A stretch of 64,000 nt of DNA from Bacillota bacterium. GTDB lineage: Bacteria > Bacillota > Clostridia > Tissierellales > Sedimentibacteraceae. The position numbers and the translations under genes were made by a program. The notes beneath the pieces are model-generated. The model was given only the letters and a program-made list of their open reading frames with translations. It searched no databases and was not told the origin of the DNA. This document shows, piece by piece, positions 53,544 to 62,423 of this stretch. The stretch lies in assembly GCA_023453025.1 (NCBI GenBank), contig JAEXUD010000028.1:26140-90139 (forward strand), given 5' to 3'. Every line of letters begins with the position of its first letter. Positions within the stretch are counted from its first letter, which is position 1.

Positions 53544-55028
53544 ATGAGACTGAAATTCAGCTTAAAAAATAAACTTTTTTTAGCAATATTGTGCGTTCTT
53601 ATTTTCAATATAGTTTTGTCTGTTATACTTGGCACCACCTTGTTTGATAAACTGTACACAACTGATAAAATAAACAGTTTAAAAGCCGGAGTGGATACTA
53701 TTAAATCAAATTATCTGACAGGCGATGTAAATAATACTGTTGATGAAATAATTAATTATGAAACTCAAAATATGACAATTTGCATATTCTCACTTAATAT
53801 AGAAACCGGTATGGGTGAAATTGAGTATTATTCAAGACAAAGATATTTTTCATTAAATCCGTTTGATAACGAAGTGCTTCAATTAATTAAAAACCTTTAC
53901 AGGGAAAATGCCTTTAGCGAACTTAAGAACAACAACTATTACATTAAAAATATTACAACCAACAGACAGGACAATAATATAACAATTTTATCCAAAATAA
54001 AAGATGGCAAATACATGTTGATGCAAACACCTATAAAGTTTATACGGGATATATCTTATTCAGCAATTAAATATTCCATGTATATTTCAATTTTTTCATT
54101 GTGCATAGTAGCAATAATAATGTACTATGTAGCTGACAAATCAACAAAACCAATAAGACAGCTTCAAGTTATCGCCGATAAAATTTCCAACCTGAACTTC
54201 TCTGAAAGGTGTGACATATTGTCAAATGATGAAATCGGACTTTTGTCTGTAAGCATAAATAACATGGCGGATAAACTGCAGGACTATGTTGAAAAATTAA
54301 AGGATGATCTCGTAAGGCAGGAAAAATCCGAAAAAATGACCAAGCAATTTATAGCAAATGTTTCTCATGACTTTAAAACACCTTTGACGCTGATAATGAG
54401 CTATTCGGAAGCACTGATTGACATGGAGGATATCGACGACGACACTAAAAAGGAATACTTGAACATCATTATAAATGAAGGAAGAAAAATGTCTGAATTT
54501 GTTCAGGAACTTTTAAAGCTTTCACAGCTCGAAGGAGGCATAATTAAGCTGGAAAAATCCAACTTCAGCATCAATGAAATTATAGAAGGTACAATATACA
54601 AAAATTCCATTATAGCCAAAGACAAGAATATTTCTGTTGAGAAACACATATCTGGCAACAGCATTGTAAACGCAGATTACTTTAGAATAGAACAGGTTTT
54701 TCAAAACCTGTATGAAAATGCTGTTAAGTATTGCGATTATGGCGGTACGGTAAAAGTTTCGACTGCTGTAAACGGTAATAAGTGCCGGATAAGCATATTT
54801 AATACCGGTCAAAAAATATCCGAAGAGGATATTGAAAATATATTTATAAGCTTTTACAGAGCTGACAAATCAAGAAAAAGCATGGGAAGCTACGGCCTTG
54901 GCCTGGCAATTGTGAGAGTAACAATTGATATGCATAATGAGAAATATGGAGTACAGAATTCTGAAAATGGAGTTGAATTCTGGTTCGAGTTAGAAAATGT
55001 CGATATGAATTTAGGATTGGAGGAATAA
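53544..55028 (+). CDS. Membrane sensor histidine kinase
   Basis: The 494-residue kinase has membrane helices at about 11-33 and 172-192, with an extracellular domain between them. HAMP follows (about 195-245), then HisKA with the phospho-His in FIANVSHDFKTPLTL and HATPase (YENAVKYCDYGG, GSYGLGLAIVR). ATG 53544 follows AGGGAGG. Its stop is one base before the regulator's start. The signal is unknown. It lies upstream of the zinc cluster, but that cluster has its own promoter. Confidence 0.93.
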   Translation: MRLKFSLKNKLFLAILCVLIFNIVLSVILGTTLFDKLYTTDKINSLKAGVDTIKSNYLTGDVNNTVDEIINYETQNMTICIFSLNIETGMGEIEYYSRQRYFSLNPFDNEVLQLIKNLYRENAFSELKNNNYYIKNITTNRQDNNITILSKIKDGKYMLMQTPIKFIRDISYSAIKYSMYISIFSLCIVAIIMYYVADKSTKPIRQLQVIADKISNLNFSERCDILSNDEIGLLSVSINNMADKLQDYVEKLKDDLVRQEKSEKMTKQFIANVSHDFKTPLTLIMSYSEALIDMEDIDDDTKKEYLNIIINEGRKMSEFVQELLKLSQLEGGIIKLEKSNFSINEIIEGTIYKNSIIAKDKNISVEKHISGNSIVNADYFRIEQVFQNLYENAVKYCDYGGTVKVSTAVNGNKCRISIFNTGQKISEEDIENIFISFYRADKSRKSMGSYGLGLAIVRVTIDMHNEKYGVQNSENGVEFWFELENVDMNLGLEE

Positions 55029-55029
55029 T

Positions 55030-55704
55030 ATGGAAACTAAGATATTATTGGTTGAGGATGAAGAAAATATAAGAAAGCTGGTTGCAAGCTATCTGGTAAA
55101 AGAAGGATTCAAGGTAGTAGAAGCTGCTGACGGCGAAGAAGCCATAGAAAAGTTTGATAATGAATATGATTTCTCACTGATTATATTGGATGTTATGATG
55201 CCGAAAATGGATGGTTACCAAGTTGCTTCATACATTCGCAAGGGCCACGATGTCCCGATACTGATGCTGACCGCAAGAGATGCGGAAATAGATGAAATTA
55301 CAGGTTTTAACTCCGGGGCGGATGAATATATTTCAAAACCCTTCAGCCCGAGAATATTGGTTGCAAGAGTAAAAAACCTTCTCAAAAGAACTGCTCAAAA
55401 CAGCATGCAGGACATTGAATCAGATGGATTAGTCGTTAAATACCGTGAAAGGTCGGTATTAATAGATGGTGAAAAGGCTGTGCTGACTCCAAAGGAATTT
55501 GATTTGTTATATTATCTTCTGCAAAATAAAAATTTAGTTCTCACAAGAAGCCAGATATTGTCTACAGTATGGGGCTGGGACTACTTTGGTGATGACAGAA
55601 CAGTTGATACCCACATAAAATGTCTTCGTTCAAAAATCGGACCATACGGAAAAAACATTGTTACAGTCCGCAAAATCGGTTATAAATTTGAATTTGAGAA
55701 TTAA
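55030..55704 (+). CDS. OmpR-family response regulator
   Basis: The 224-residue regulator has a receiver domain (LLVEDEENIR, phospho-Asp in LIILDVMMPKMDG, Lys in YISKPFSP) and a winged-helix DNA-binding domain (LTPKEFDLLYYLLQNKNLVLTR). It pairs with the kinase encoded just upstream. Confidence 0.95.
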   Translation: METKILLVEDEENIRKLVASYLVKEGFKVVEAADGEEAIEKFDNEYDFSLIILDVMMPKMDGYQVASYIRKGHDVPILMLTARDAEIDEITGFNSGADEYISKPFSPRILVARVKNLLKRTAQNSMQDIESDGLVVKYRERSVLIDGEKAVLTPKEFDLLYYLLQNKNLVLTRSQILSTVWGWDYFGDDRTVDTHIKCLRSKIGPYGKNIVTVRKIGYKFEFEN

Positions 55705-55749
55705 AAAATACATGTTAATCAGAAAACTGCAATCTTTAAATTTTAATTA

Positions 55750-55778
55750 TTGACATAACACCAATTACAAATTATAAT
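55750..55778 (+). promoter_or_regulatory. Consensus sigma-A promoter of the zinc cluster
   Basis: TTGACA (55750-55755), exactly 17 bases, TATAAT (55773-55778). Both boxes match the consensus in full, as expected for a promoter kept silent by a repressor. Confidence 0.9.
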
Positions 55779-55810
55779 AAATGCAAATGCGAATCATATG
55801 CATTTATTAT
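55774..55810. promoter_or_regulatory. Inverted repeat over the -10 box, probable Zur operator
   Basis: ATAATAAATGCA and TGCATTTATTAT are perfect 12-base arms 13 bases apart. The core ATGCGAATCATATGCAT resembles Fur/Zur-type boxes. It overlaps the -10 and the start site, and a zur gene lies in the same cluster. Confidence 0.75.
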
Positions 55811-55866
55811 AGCTTGTTTACGCATTTAATAAAATTAATGATACATATATTGGGAGGTTATTGAAA

Positions 55867-56835
55867 ATGAAAAGATTTTGCAGTATAATACTAGCAGGAA
55901 TTTTAATACTTTCTCTGCTTGCCGGGTGTGATAAAGCCCAGGAACCGTCTTCTTCAAATGCGAACGGTAATCAATCACAAGATAAAAATTTATCAGTATA
56001 TACCAGTTTTTATCCGATGTACGATTTTGCTTCTAAAATCGGAGGAGATAAAATTGACGCAGTTAACATGGTACCGGCCGGAGTCGAGCCTCACCACTGG
56101 GAACCTACTGCTGCCGATATCGCAGGACTTGAAGAAGCTTCGGTATTTATATACAACGGCGCCGGTATGGAGCATTGGGTGGAAGATATTCTTGAATCTA
56201 TACAAAATGACAACCTGATTGCTGTTGAAGCTTCTGAAGGGCTGATACTTCTGGAAGGTCACCACCATGATGAAGATGAAGAGCATTCCGAAGATGAAGA
56301 GCATTCACACGGAGAATTTGACCCTCATGTATGGCTTGACCCGATGAATGCCAAGGCAGAAATGGAAACCATTAAGAATGCATTTGTACAGGCTGATCCG
56401 GATAACAAGGATTATTATGATGCAAACTATACTAAGTACGCCGATGAGCTTGATGCCTTGGACAAAGAGTTCAGAGATGCCCTCTCCTCTCTTCCAAACA
56501 AGGATATTGTAGTAGCTCATCAAGCATTCGGTTACTTATGTTCTGCATACGGATTAAATCAGGTTCCCATTGAAGGTCTGGCCGCTGATTCTGAACCTGA
56601 CCCTGCAAGAGTTGCCGAAATAATAGAATTTGCCAAAGAACACGATGTAAAAGTAATATTTTTTGAAGAGACGGTAAGCCCCAAGGTAGCTGAAGTCATA
56701 GCAAACGCTATTGGTGCAAAAACAGATGTTCTAAGCCCGGTTGAGGCTCTAAGTGATGAACAGATAGAGAACGGAGATGACTATATAGCCGTTATGCGCC
56801 ATAATCTTGAGGCATTACAAGCTGCGTTAAAATAA
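55867..56835 (+). CDS. znuA: Zinc ABC transporter substrate-binding lipoprotein
   Basis: This is a cluster A-I metal-binding lipoprotein that delivers zinc to the membrane permease. The 322-residue protein has a lipobox LAGC and a first metal His in VEPHHWEP. A loop rich in His, Asp and Glu (GHHHDEDEEHSEDEEHSHG) is characteristic of zinc over manganese binders. DPHVWLDP, VAHQAFGYL and the Asp/Glu ligand region FFEETVSP follow. ATG 55867 is nine bases after GGGAGG. It is the first gene of the zinc cluster. Confidence 0.94.
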   Translation: MKRFCSIILAGILILSLLAGCDKAQEPSSSNANGNQSQDKNLSVYTSFYPMYDFASKIGGDKIDAVNMVPAGVEPHHWEPTAADIAGLEEASVFIYNGAGMEHWVEDILESIQNDNLIAVEASEGLILLEGHHHDEDEEHSEDEEHSHGEFDPHVWLDPMNAKAEMETIKNAFVQADPDNKDYYDANYTKYADELDALDKEFRDALSSLPNKDIVVAHQAFGYLCSAYGLNQVPIEGLAADSEPDPARVAEIIEFAKEHDVKVIFFEETVSPKVAEVIANAIGAKTDVLSPVEALSDEQIENGDDYIAVMRHNLEALQAALK

Positions 56836-56845
56836 GGAGGACGTA

Positions 56846-57622
56846 ATGCATAAGGCAATAGAAGCCGAAAATTTGAGCTTTAGCTACGGAAATGAGCCGA
56901 TTTTTACGAAAATCGGCTTCTCGATTTATAATGGAGACTTTGTAGCTGTTATCGGTTCCAACGGAACCGGCAAAAGCACCTTGATGCGCATAATGTTAGG
57001 AGAGCTTGCTCCTACAGATGGCAGCATCAAGCTTTTTAATCAAGATGTATCACAATTCAGAGACTGGACGAAGGTTGGATATCTGCCTCAGTCAGGCCTG
57101 CAATCCGCCGACAGTTTTCCTGCCACTGCAGAAGAAATAGTAACGGCAAATCTTTTTTCGCAAATCGGACTGCTGCGTTTCCCTAAAAAGGAACACCGTG
57201 ACAAGACGCGGCAAACACTTGAGCTTGTAGGAATGGAAAAACACTATAAACGCATGGTCAGTGAGCTTTCAGGCGGGCAGCGGCAGCGGGTCATGCTGGC
57301 ACGGGTATTGGTAAATGACCCTGAGATCATGTTTCTGGATGAGCCCACAACAGGAGTTGACGCCAAGACTGTAGAGTCTCTTTATGAATTGCTGTCTTAC
57401 CTGAACCGTGAAAAAGGCCTTACAATTGTAATGGTCACTCACGATATCGGAAGGGCATCGAAATATGTTTCACGGGTTTTGTGCCTGGAGGAAGGCTCTA
57501 TTATGGAACTGGGCAAAGATCAGATTGCTGAAGAGCTTTCCCATAAGCATAAGCATCCTCTGCAGAATATTCATGTGTTACAGAAAGGAGATGACAGGCA
57601 TGGGAACAATTCTGGAATATGA
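56846..57622 (+). CDS. znuC: Zinc ABC transporter ATPase
   Basis: The 258-residue ATPase has Walker A GSNGTGKST, signature LSGGQRQRV, Walker B IMFLDEPTTGVD and the switch His VTHD. It starts ten bases after znuA and overlaps the permease start by 23 bases. A His-rich end (SHKHKHPLQNIH) is common in zinc-uptake ATPases. Confidence 0.95.
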   Translation: MHKAIEAENLSFSYGNEPIFTKIGFSIYNGDFVAVIGSNGTGKSTLMRIMLGELAPTDGSIKLFNQDVSQFRDWTKVGYLPQSGLQSADSFPATAEEIVTANLFSQIGLLRFPKKEHRDKTRQTLELVGMEKHYKRMVSELSGGQRQRVMLARVLVNDPEIMFLDEPTTGVDAKTVESLYELLSYLNREKGLTIVMVTHDIGRASKYVSRVLCLEEGSIMELGKDQIAEELSHKHKHPLQNIHVLQKGDDRHGNNSGI

Positions 57623-58427
57623 CTTTATGAGGAGAGCATTTGTAGTGGGAATCCTCCTTGCTGTTATCATCCCATGTGTTGGGATAATTGTAGTATTGAA
57701 ACGTCTTTCCATGATTGGAGACGCATTGTCTCACACATCCCTGGCAGGTGTGACCGCAGGTCTTGTGATGAGTATCAACCCCATACTTGGATCCGTAGCC
57801 GCCTGTATTATAGCTGCGCTGAGTATCGAAGCTATACGCAAAAAAATTCCAAAGTATGCCGAAATGTCCATAGCAATTATAATGTCGGCAGGCGTAGGAC
57901 TGGCAGGTGTTTTGTCGGGTTTTGTTAAAAATTCGGCCAATTTCAACAGCTTCCTGTTTGGAAGTATCGTTGCCATAAGCAATTTTGAAATGGCGTTGGT
58001 AGTCCTCATCAGCAGCGCGGTAATGCTCACATTTTTCCTTCTGTATAAGGAGCTGTTTTATATTGCTCTTGATGAAAGATCCGCCCGCCTTGCAGGTATT
58101 CCGGTAAAAACCATAAATTTTATTTTTACAATACTCACCGCTGTAACAGTATCTGTTGCTGCCCGTACTGTTGGTGCTCTGATAGTATCATCCCTGATGG
58201 TCATACCCGTTGCATGCGCCATGCAATTTGGAAAAAGCTACAGGCAAACAGTGGTATATTCTATTGTCTTTGCTGTCTTTTTCATGATTTCAGGATTGTA
58301 TGTCTCATATTACGAACGGCTGAAGCCCGGAGGAACCATCGTGCTTATAGGTGTTATATGCCTGGTCGCGATTTTAAGTATTAAAAGCGTCGCTGCGAGT
58401 ATTATGTTGACAAAACGCAAGGTATGA
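57600..58427 (+). CDS. znuB: Zinc ABC transporter permease
   Basis: The 275-residue permease of the ABC-3 family has eight or so membrane helices. It carries DALSHTSLAGVTAG, the conserved cytoplasmic loop for the ATPase. ATG 57600 follows AAAGGAG inside znuC. The frame upstream to 57465 belongs to znuC's antiphase reading and is not used. Confidence 0.94.
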   Translation: MGTILEYDFMRRAFVVGILLAVIIPCVGIIVVLKRLSMIGDALSHTSLAGVTAGLVMSINPILGSVAACIIAALSIEAIRKKIPKYAEMSIAIIMSAGVGLAGVLSGFVKNSANFNSFLFGSIVAISNFEMALVVLISSAVMLTFFLLYKELFYIALDERSARLAGIPVKTINFIFTILTAVTVSVAARTVGALIVSSLMVIPVACAMQFGKSYRQTVVYSIVFAVFFMISGLYVSYYERLKPGGTIVLIGVICLVAILSIKSVAASIMLTKRKV

Positions 58428-58477
58428 TTATATTATTAGATAAAATAAGGGAGTGATCACAAAAGGAGTGGATGTAG

Positions 58478-58894
58478 TTGGAGAATAAGCAGAAAAAATG
58501 GCTTGAAGGCTTAAAAAAAACCAAGACCCGTGAAGCTGTCATATCTGTCTTGGAGCACGCCGAAAAGCCATTGAGCGCAATGAATATATGCTCAGAAATT
58601 GAAAAAAAGGGAGATAATATTTGGCTCTCTACAGTCTACCGTATACTGGAGCTGTTTGTTAATAAGGGAATAGTAAACAAAATTTCGGTCATGAACAATG
58701 AAATGGCCGTTTACGAATTAAACCGTTTTAAACACAAGCATTATGCCGTATGCATGAGCTGCCATAAAATCATACCCATGGATAACTGTCCGATGGAAAA
58801 ATTTGTTCCTAAGCTTGAGGATGATGACTTCCATATTATTGGTCATAATATTGAAATTTATGGAATATGCAGAGACTGTGCCCATAAAAAATAA
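58478..58894 (+). CDS. zur: Fur-family regulator, probably Zur
   Basis: The 138-residue regulator has an N-terminal winged helix (NIWLSTVYRILELFVNKGIV). Its metal domain carries FKHKHYAVCMSCHKI, with two Cys of the structural zinc site, and the second pair is CRDC at the C-terminus. It lies 50 bases after znuB within the zinc cluster, which favours Zur over Fur or PerR. The start is TTG 58478, nine bases after AGGAG; the nearby ATG 58472 runs straight into a stop codon. Confidence 0.88.
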   Translation: MENKQKKWLEGLKKTKTREAVISVLEHAEKPLSAMNICSEIEKKGDNIWLSTVYRILELFVNKGIVNKISVMNNEMAVYELNRFKHKHYAVCMSCHKIIPMDNCPMEKFVPKLEDDDFHIIGHNIEIYGICRDCAHKK

Positions 58895-58935
58895 TTGTGC
58901 ATGAGCTATTGAATAAAATTAGTAAGGAGACTGTT

Positions 58936-59886
58936 ATGGCTGCAGAAATATATATAATTTCAGGATTTTTAGGTGCGGGAAAAACCACCTTGATACGTAA
59001 GCTGCTTAATGATAGCTTTCAAAAAGGCAATGTTGCTCTTATTGAAAATGATTTTGGAGAAATAAGCGTGGATGCGGCACTGATGAGAGATTCCAACATA
59101 GAGGTGAGAGAAATGAATTCAGGGTGCATCTGCTGCAGCATTTCCGGTGACTTTGTAAATTCTGTCAGAGATCTGCTGGAAAAATTCCATCCTGATAAAA
59201 TTATAATTGAACCTTCCGGTGTAGGGAAACTTTCGGATATATACAGGAGCTGTTTGGACCTAAGAATCCAGGGATTGGCAAAGGTTAAAAGAAAAATTAC
59301 AGTTGTTGATATAAATTGCTGCAGGAAATATCTGGACAATTTCGGAGAATTTTTTAAGGATCAAATTGAAAATGCTGATGTTGTTATCCTGAGCCGTACA
59401 AATAAATATCCCCATAAAACAGAAGGTGCTTTAAAGCTTGTAAAGGGCTTAAATGCAAAGGCACCTGTATTGTCAAAGCCCTGGGATGAAATAAGCATTG
59501 ATGAAATTATACCTTCTGAGCACGTTCGCGTAGAATACAAAACTCTCAACGGAGCTAAAGGATATTTACGAAATCCCACATCAGGACATAAGCACGAGCA
59601 CAGGCATTCTGCCGACGAAGTGTTCAACACAATAACCATTCGAACAAAACACACTTTTACACGGGACGAGCTGACAGAACGCATAAAAAAAATAGAACTG
59701 CTGTATGGAGAAAAAATATTGCGTATGAAGGGTATTCTGAGCGGAACTGACGGATATATGAATTTGCAGTATGTTCCCGGAGACATAAATATAACGGCCT
59801 GCAGCACCGCAGGTGACATGCTGTGCATCATAGGAAACAGTCTGGACCGTCAAGAGCTGGAATCTTTGCTTAACGGTGAACTGTGA
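58936..59886 (+). CDS. COG0523 (CobW-like) metallochaperone GTPase
   Basis: The 316-residue protein has Walker A GFLGAGKTTL and the COG0523 metal site GCICC. ENDFGE (switch) and a His-rich stretch (GHKHEHRHS) precede the C-terminal CobW domain (TKHTFTRDELTERI). The usual NKxD guanine motif is replaced by SRTNKYP. Zinc-linked members of this family deliver zinc to client proteins under zinc shortage. ATG 58936 follows TAAGGAGA. Its end overlaps the start of the fusion protein. Confidence 0.92.
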   Translation: MAAEIYIISGFLGAGKTTLIRKLLNDSFQKGNVALIENDFGEISVDAALMRDSNIEVREMNSGCICCSISGDFVNSVRDLLEKFHPDKIIIEPSGVGKLSDIYRSCLDLRIQGLAKVKRKITVVDINCCRKYLDNFGEFFKDQIENADVVILSRTNKYPHKTEGALKLVKGLNAKAPVLSKPWDEISIDEIIPSEHVRVEYKTLNGAKGYLRNPTSGHKHEHRHSADEVFNTITIRTKHTFTRDELTERIKKIELLYGEKILRMKGILSGTDGYMNLQYVPGDINITACSTAGDMLCIIGNSLDRQELESLLNGEL

Positions 59887-61469
59887 TGAGCTTTATAACA
59901 AAGATACCTGTCTATGTTGTAACCGGATTTCTGGATTCGGGAAAAACAACATTCCTGAACAATCTTCTGAACAGATCGGATTGGCGTGATTCAGAAATTC
60001 TGATAGTGCAATTCGAATCGGGAGATGAAGAATTTTACAGTTCATGCAACAGCTTTACTAGTCTGTCTTTTATGAAAAATGACCTTGAGCAGCAGGTCGG
60101 CATGATTGAAGAAAAACTCTATAAGACCATAAATGAAAACCGTTTTGATGAAATATGGATTGAATGGAACGGTACGGTTCCTTTTTCGCAGCTGCAAAAC
60201 ATTCTGCTTGGATCTTCCATAAGGAAATTATGCGGAATACACAAAGTCATTAACATCTCAGACGGAGACCGCATAGAAGGTCTTCTGGGCAGAACCGGAG
60301 CGGCCTTGCCGGAGCAAATATCAAACAGCGATATAGCTGTTATACGAGGCAAAAGCTCTGCTGCTTTTAAAAGAACAAAAAAAATTATGAGAGAATTGAA
60401 TCCTGATATTTATATCTGTGATTTCAATTCATATGACAGGCTGTACGAACATCTGTTCCGCCATGAAAAACAGCCTGTGGCAATGTTTCTACTGGCAATA
60501 CTCACGGTAACTTTTTTCCATATTGCCGTAAAGCCTTTCTTAGAGTTAGCAAATATTCCCATAAATACCGTAATAAATGTATTTTTAGGCATAATACTTC
60601 AGGCGCTGCCATTTTTGATGATTGGTGTCCTCCTATCATCGTTCATACAGATTTTTGTTCCTAAAGCAGCCATAGAACGAAGATTTCCAAAGTCTCCTGG
60701 CCTGGGAATACTTGCGGCAATAGCAGGGGGATTTTTACTTCCCGTGTGCGACTGTGCCTCAATCCCTATTTTCCGCAGCCTTGTGAAAAAAGGAGTCCCC
60801 ATGTCTGCAGCGGTAACATTTATGACTGTCAGCCCTGTTATAAATCCGGTAGTTATTTTATCTACCTACTATGCCTTCAGCGGAGACATATCAGTTGTCT
60901 TAAACCGTGTATGCATAGGAATAATCTCATCGGTGATTATAGGTCTTTCTTTTGAGCTTAAACCGGTTAAAAAAAATATTCTCAGCGGAGGTGCGATGAA
61001 TGGACTGATGTGCAGCTGCGGGTGTTATGAGGATGCAGAATCCGTAACTACGTTTAAGGGAAAGCTGGGATTGTTCCTGCGCCATTCACAGGCGGAATTT
61101 TTCGATGTGGGAAGGTATCTGATTATAGGAACATTTATTTCTTCTATATTTCAGGCTGCCGGAACCGGTGCTTTCGTCTCGGCCCAAAGCGGTACTGCTA
61201 TGGCAGTATCGATGATTATCATGATGATTATGGCATTTGTTCTCTCGCTTTGTTCATCCTCAGATGCTGTAGTAGCCCGAAGTTTTTCAAACCAATTCCC
61301 AATGGGAGCAATTATGGGGTTTTTGGTTTTTGGACCCATGATAGATATTAAGAATGTAATGATGCTGTCCTCAGGCTTTTCGAAAGGCTTCATAGTAAGA
61401 TTGCTGTTTACAACATTCACAGTTTGCTTCTTAGCAGTATTTTTGCTTACAAATCTTGGAGGTATGTGA
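59883..61469 (+). CDS. Fusion of a CobW-like GTPase domain to a COG0701 permease
   Basis: The 528-residue protein joins two domains that are usually separate. Residues 1-195 are COG0523-like (TGFLDSGKTTFLNNLLNR, Walker A) but lack the CxCC metal site and the NKxD motif. Residues about 200-528 are a DUF318/COG0701 permease with eight or more membrane helices, the Cys-rich VCDCASIPIFRSLVKKG and GLMCSCGCYED, and LCSSSDAVVARSF. It overlaps the GTPase gene by four bases (ATGA) and is followed by the DUF1980 gene, the permease's usual partner. A role in metal transport is inferred from the zinc context. Confidence 0.9.
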   Translation: MMSFITKIPVYVVTGFLDSGKTTFLNNLLNRSDWRDSEILIVQFESGDEEFYSSCNSFTSLSFMKNDLEQQVGMIEEKLYKTINENRFDEIWIEWNGTVPFSQLQNILLGSSIRKLCGIHKVINISDGDRIEGLLGRTGAALPEQISNSDIAVIRGKSSAAFKRTKKIMRELNPDIYICDFNSYDRLYEHLFRHEKQPVAMFLLAILTVTFFHIAVKPFLELANIPINTVINVFLGIILQALPFLMIGVLLSSFIQIFVPKAAIERRFPKSPGLGILAAIAGGFLLPVCDCASIPIFRSLVKKGVPMSAAVTFMTVSPVINPVVILSTYYAFSGDISVVLNRVCIGIISSVIIGLSFELKPVKKNILSGGAMNGLMCSCGCYEDAESVTTFKGKLGLFLRHSQAEFFDVGRYLIIGTFISSIFQAAGTGAFVSAQSGTAMAVSMIIMMIMAFVLSLCSSSDAVVARSFSNQFPMGAIMGFLVFGPMIDIKNVMMLSSGFSKGFIVRLLFTTFTVCFLAVFLLTNLGGM

Positions 61470-61470
61470 T

Positions 61471-62352
61471 ATGCAGGCTAAAGCTTTCAATTCTCAAGTA
61501 TTTTTGGAGGTATTATGTAATTTTATATTTGCTTCGCTTATTATTTATCTGCTTAAAAGCGGCAATTATCTGTTTTATGTTACGCCCAGAATGGAGCCTT
61601 ATCTTATTTTTTCGGTAATTCTTTCATCCGCCTGGGCGCTGAACGGACTTAGAAGACTGTTTAAACCCCAGCACCTCATACGGTCCGCACATTGCTTTGT
61701 CCTGGTGATTCCGGTTATGTTTCTGCTTCTGCCTCACAGTACCCTGAACAGTACAGATATTTCAACAGGCTATGCCGGAGCAGGCGCATTTGTACAGAAT
61801 CCGACCGGCAGCATCTCCTCTAATCAGTCCTCCTCCGTTGGTTCTGATTCAGGATATTCCTCTGATTCAGGATATCTATCTGATTCATATCCTGACACAT
61901 CCTCCTTACCTCAGGATGGTTATGATTCCTCGGAGGACATTGCCAAGTCGCCCTATGATTCAGACATATCGGTAGGATTAGATGAGGAAAATAAGGAAAT
62001 TATCATCGGCAATGATGACTTTTATCCATGGATAATCGAAATATATTCCAACATGGATAAATATGAAGGATATAAGATTACTATGACCGGATTTGTTTTT
62101 AAGGATTCGGAATATCTTTATGAAAATGAGTTTGTTCCCGCAAGGCTGGCCATGACCTGCTGTGCCGCAGATTTAGCTCCGATAGGCATCCTGTGCATAT
62201 ATGACAAGGTGTCAGAATTGGAAGAAGGAAAATGGATTACGGTGGAGGGAGTGCTTCATAAGGGACAATACAACGGACAGGATGAACCTCAGGTCTCCAT
62301 AACAAACATAACTCCAGCCGAAGAAGTACTGGGATATATTTATCCTTATTAA
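61471..62352 (+). CDS. DUF1980 (TIGR03943) permease-associated protein
   Basis: The 293-residue protein has two or three N-terminal membrane helices (to about 90) and a Ser/Asp/Tyr-rich linker (about 105-170) with short repeats. The extracellular domain carries TGFVFKD and MTCCAADLAPIG, the family's CC motif. TIGR03943 proteins are encoded next to COG0701 permeases and are thought to be their partner. ATG 61471 follows GGAGG. It is the last gene of the zinc cluster. Confidence 0.9.
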   Translation: MQAKAFNSQVFLEVLCNFIFASLIIYLLKSGNYLFYVTPRMEPYLIFSVILSSAWALNGLRRLFKPQHLIRSAHCFVLVIPVMFLLLPHSTLNSTDISTGYAGAGAFVQNPTGSISSNQSSSVGSDSGYSSDSGYLSDSYPDTSSLPQDGYDSSEDIAKSPYDSDISVGLDEENKEIIIGNDDFYPWIIEIYSNMDKYEGYKITMTGFVFKDSEYLYENEFVPARLAMTCCAADLAPIGILCIYDKVSELEEGKWITVEGVLHKGQYNGQDEPQVSITNITPAEEVLGYIYPY

Positions 62353-62356
62353 AACA

Positions 62357-62390
62357 AAACATGGGCAATTGTGATGCCCATGTTTGTTTA
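62357..62390. terminator. Terminator at the end of the zinc cluster
   Basis: AAACATGGGCA / TGCCCATGTTT stem between convergent genes, with T-rich DNA after it. Confidence 0.85.
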
Positions 62391-62423
62391 ATTTGAGAAA
62401 TATCTTAATTTCAATGAAAGAAT

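Noticed and set aside
53544..55704. Two-component system as regulator of the zinc cluster
   Set aside because: Adjacency is the only support. The cluster has its own promoter, a repressor-like operator and a zur gene.
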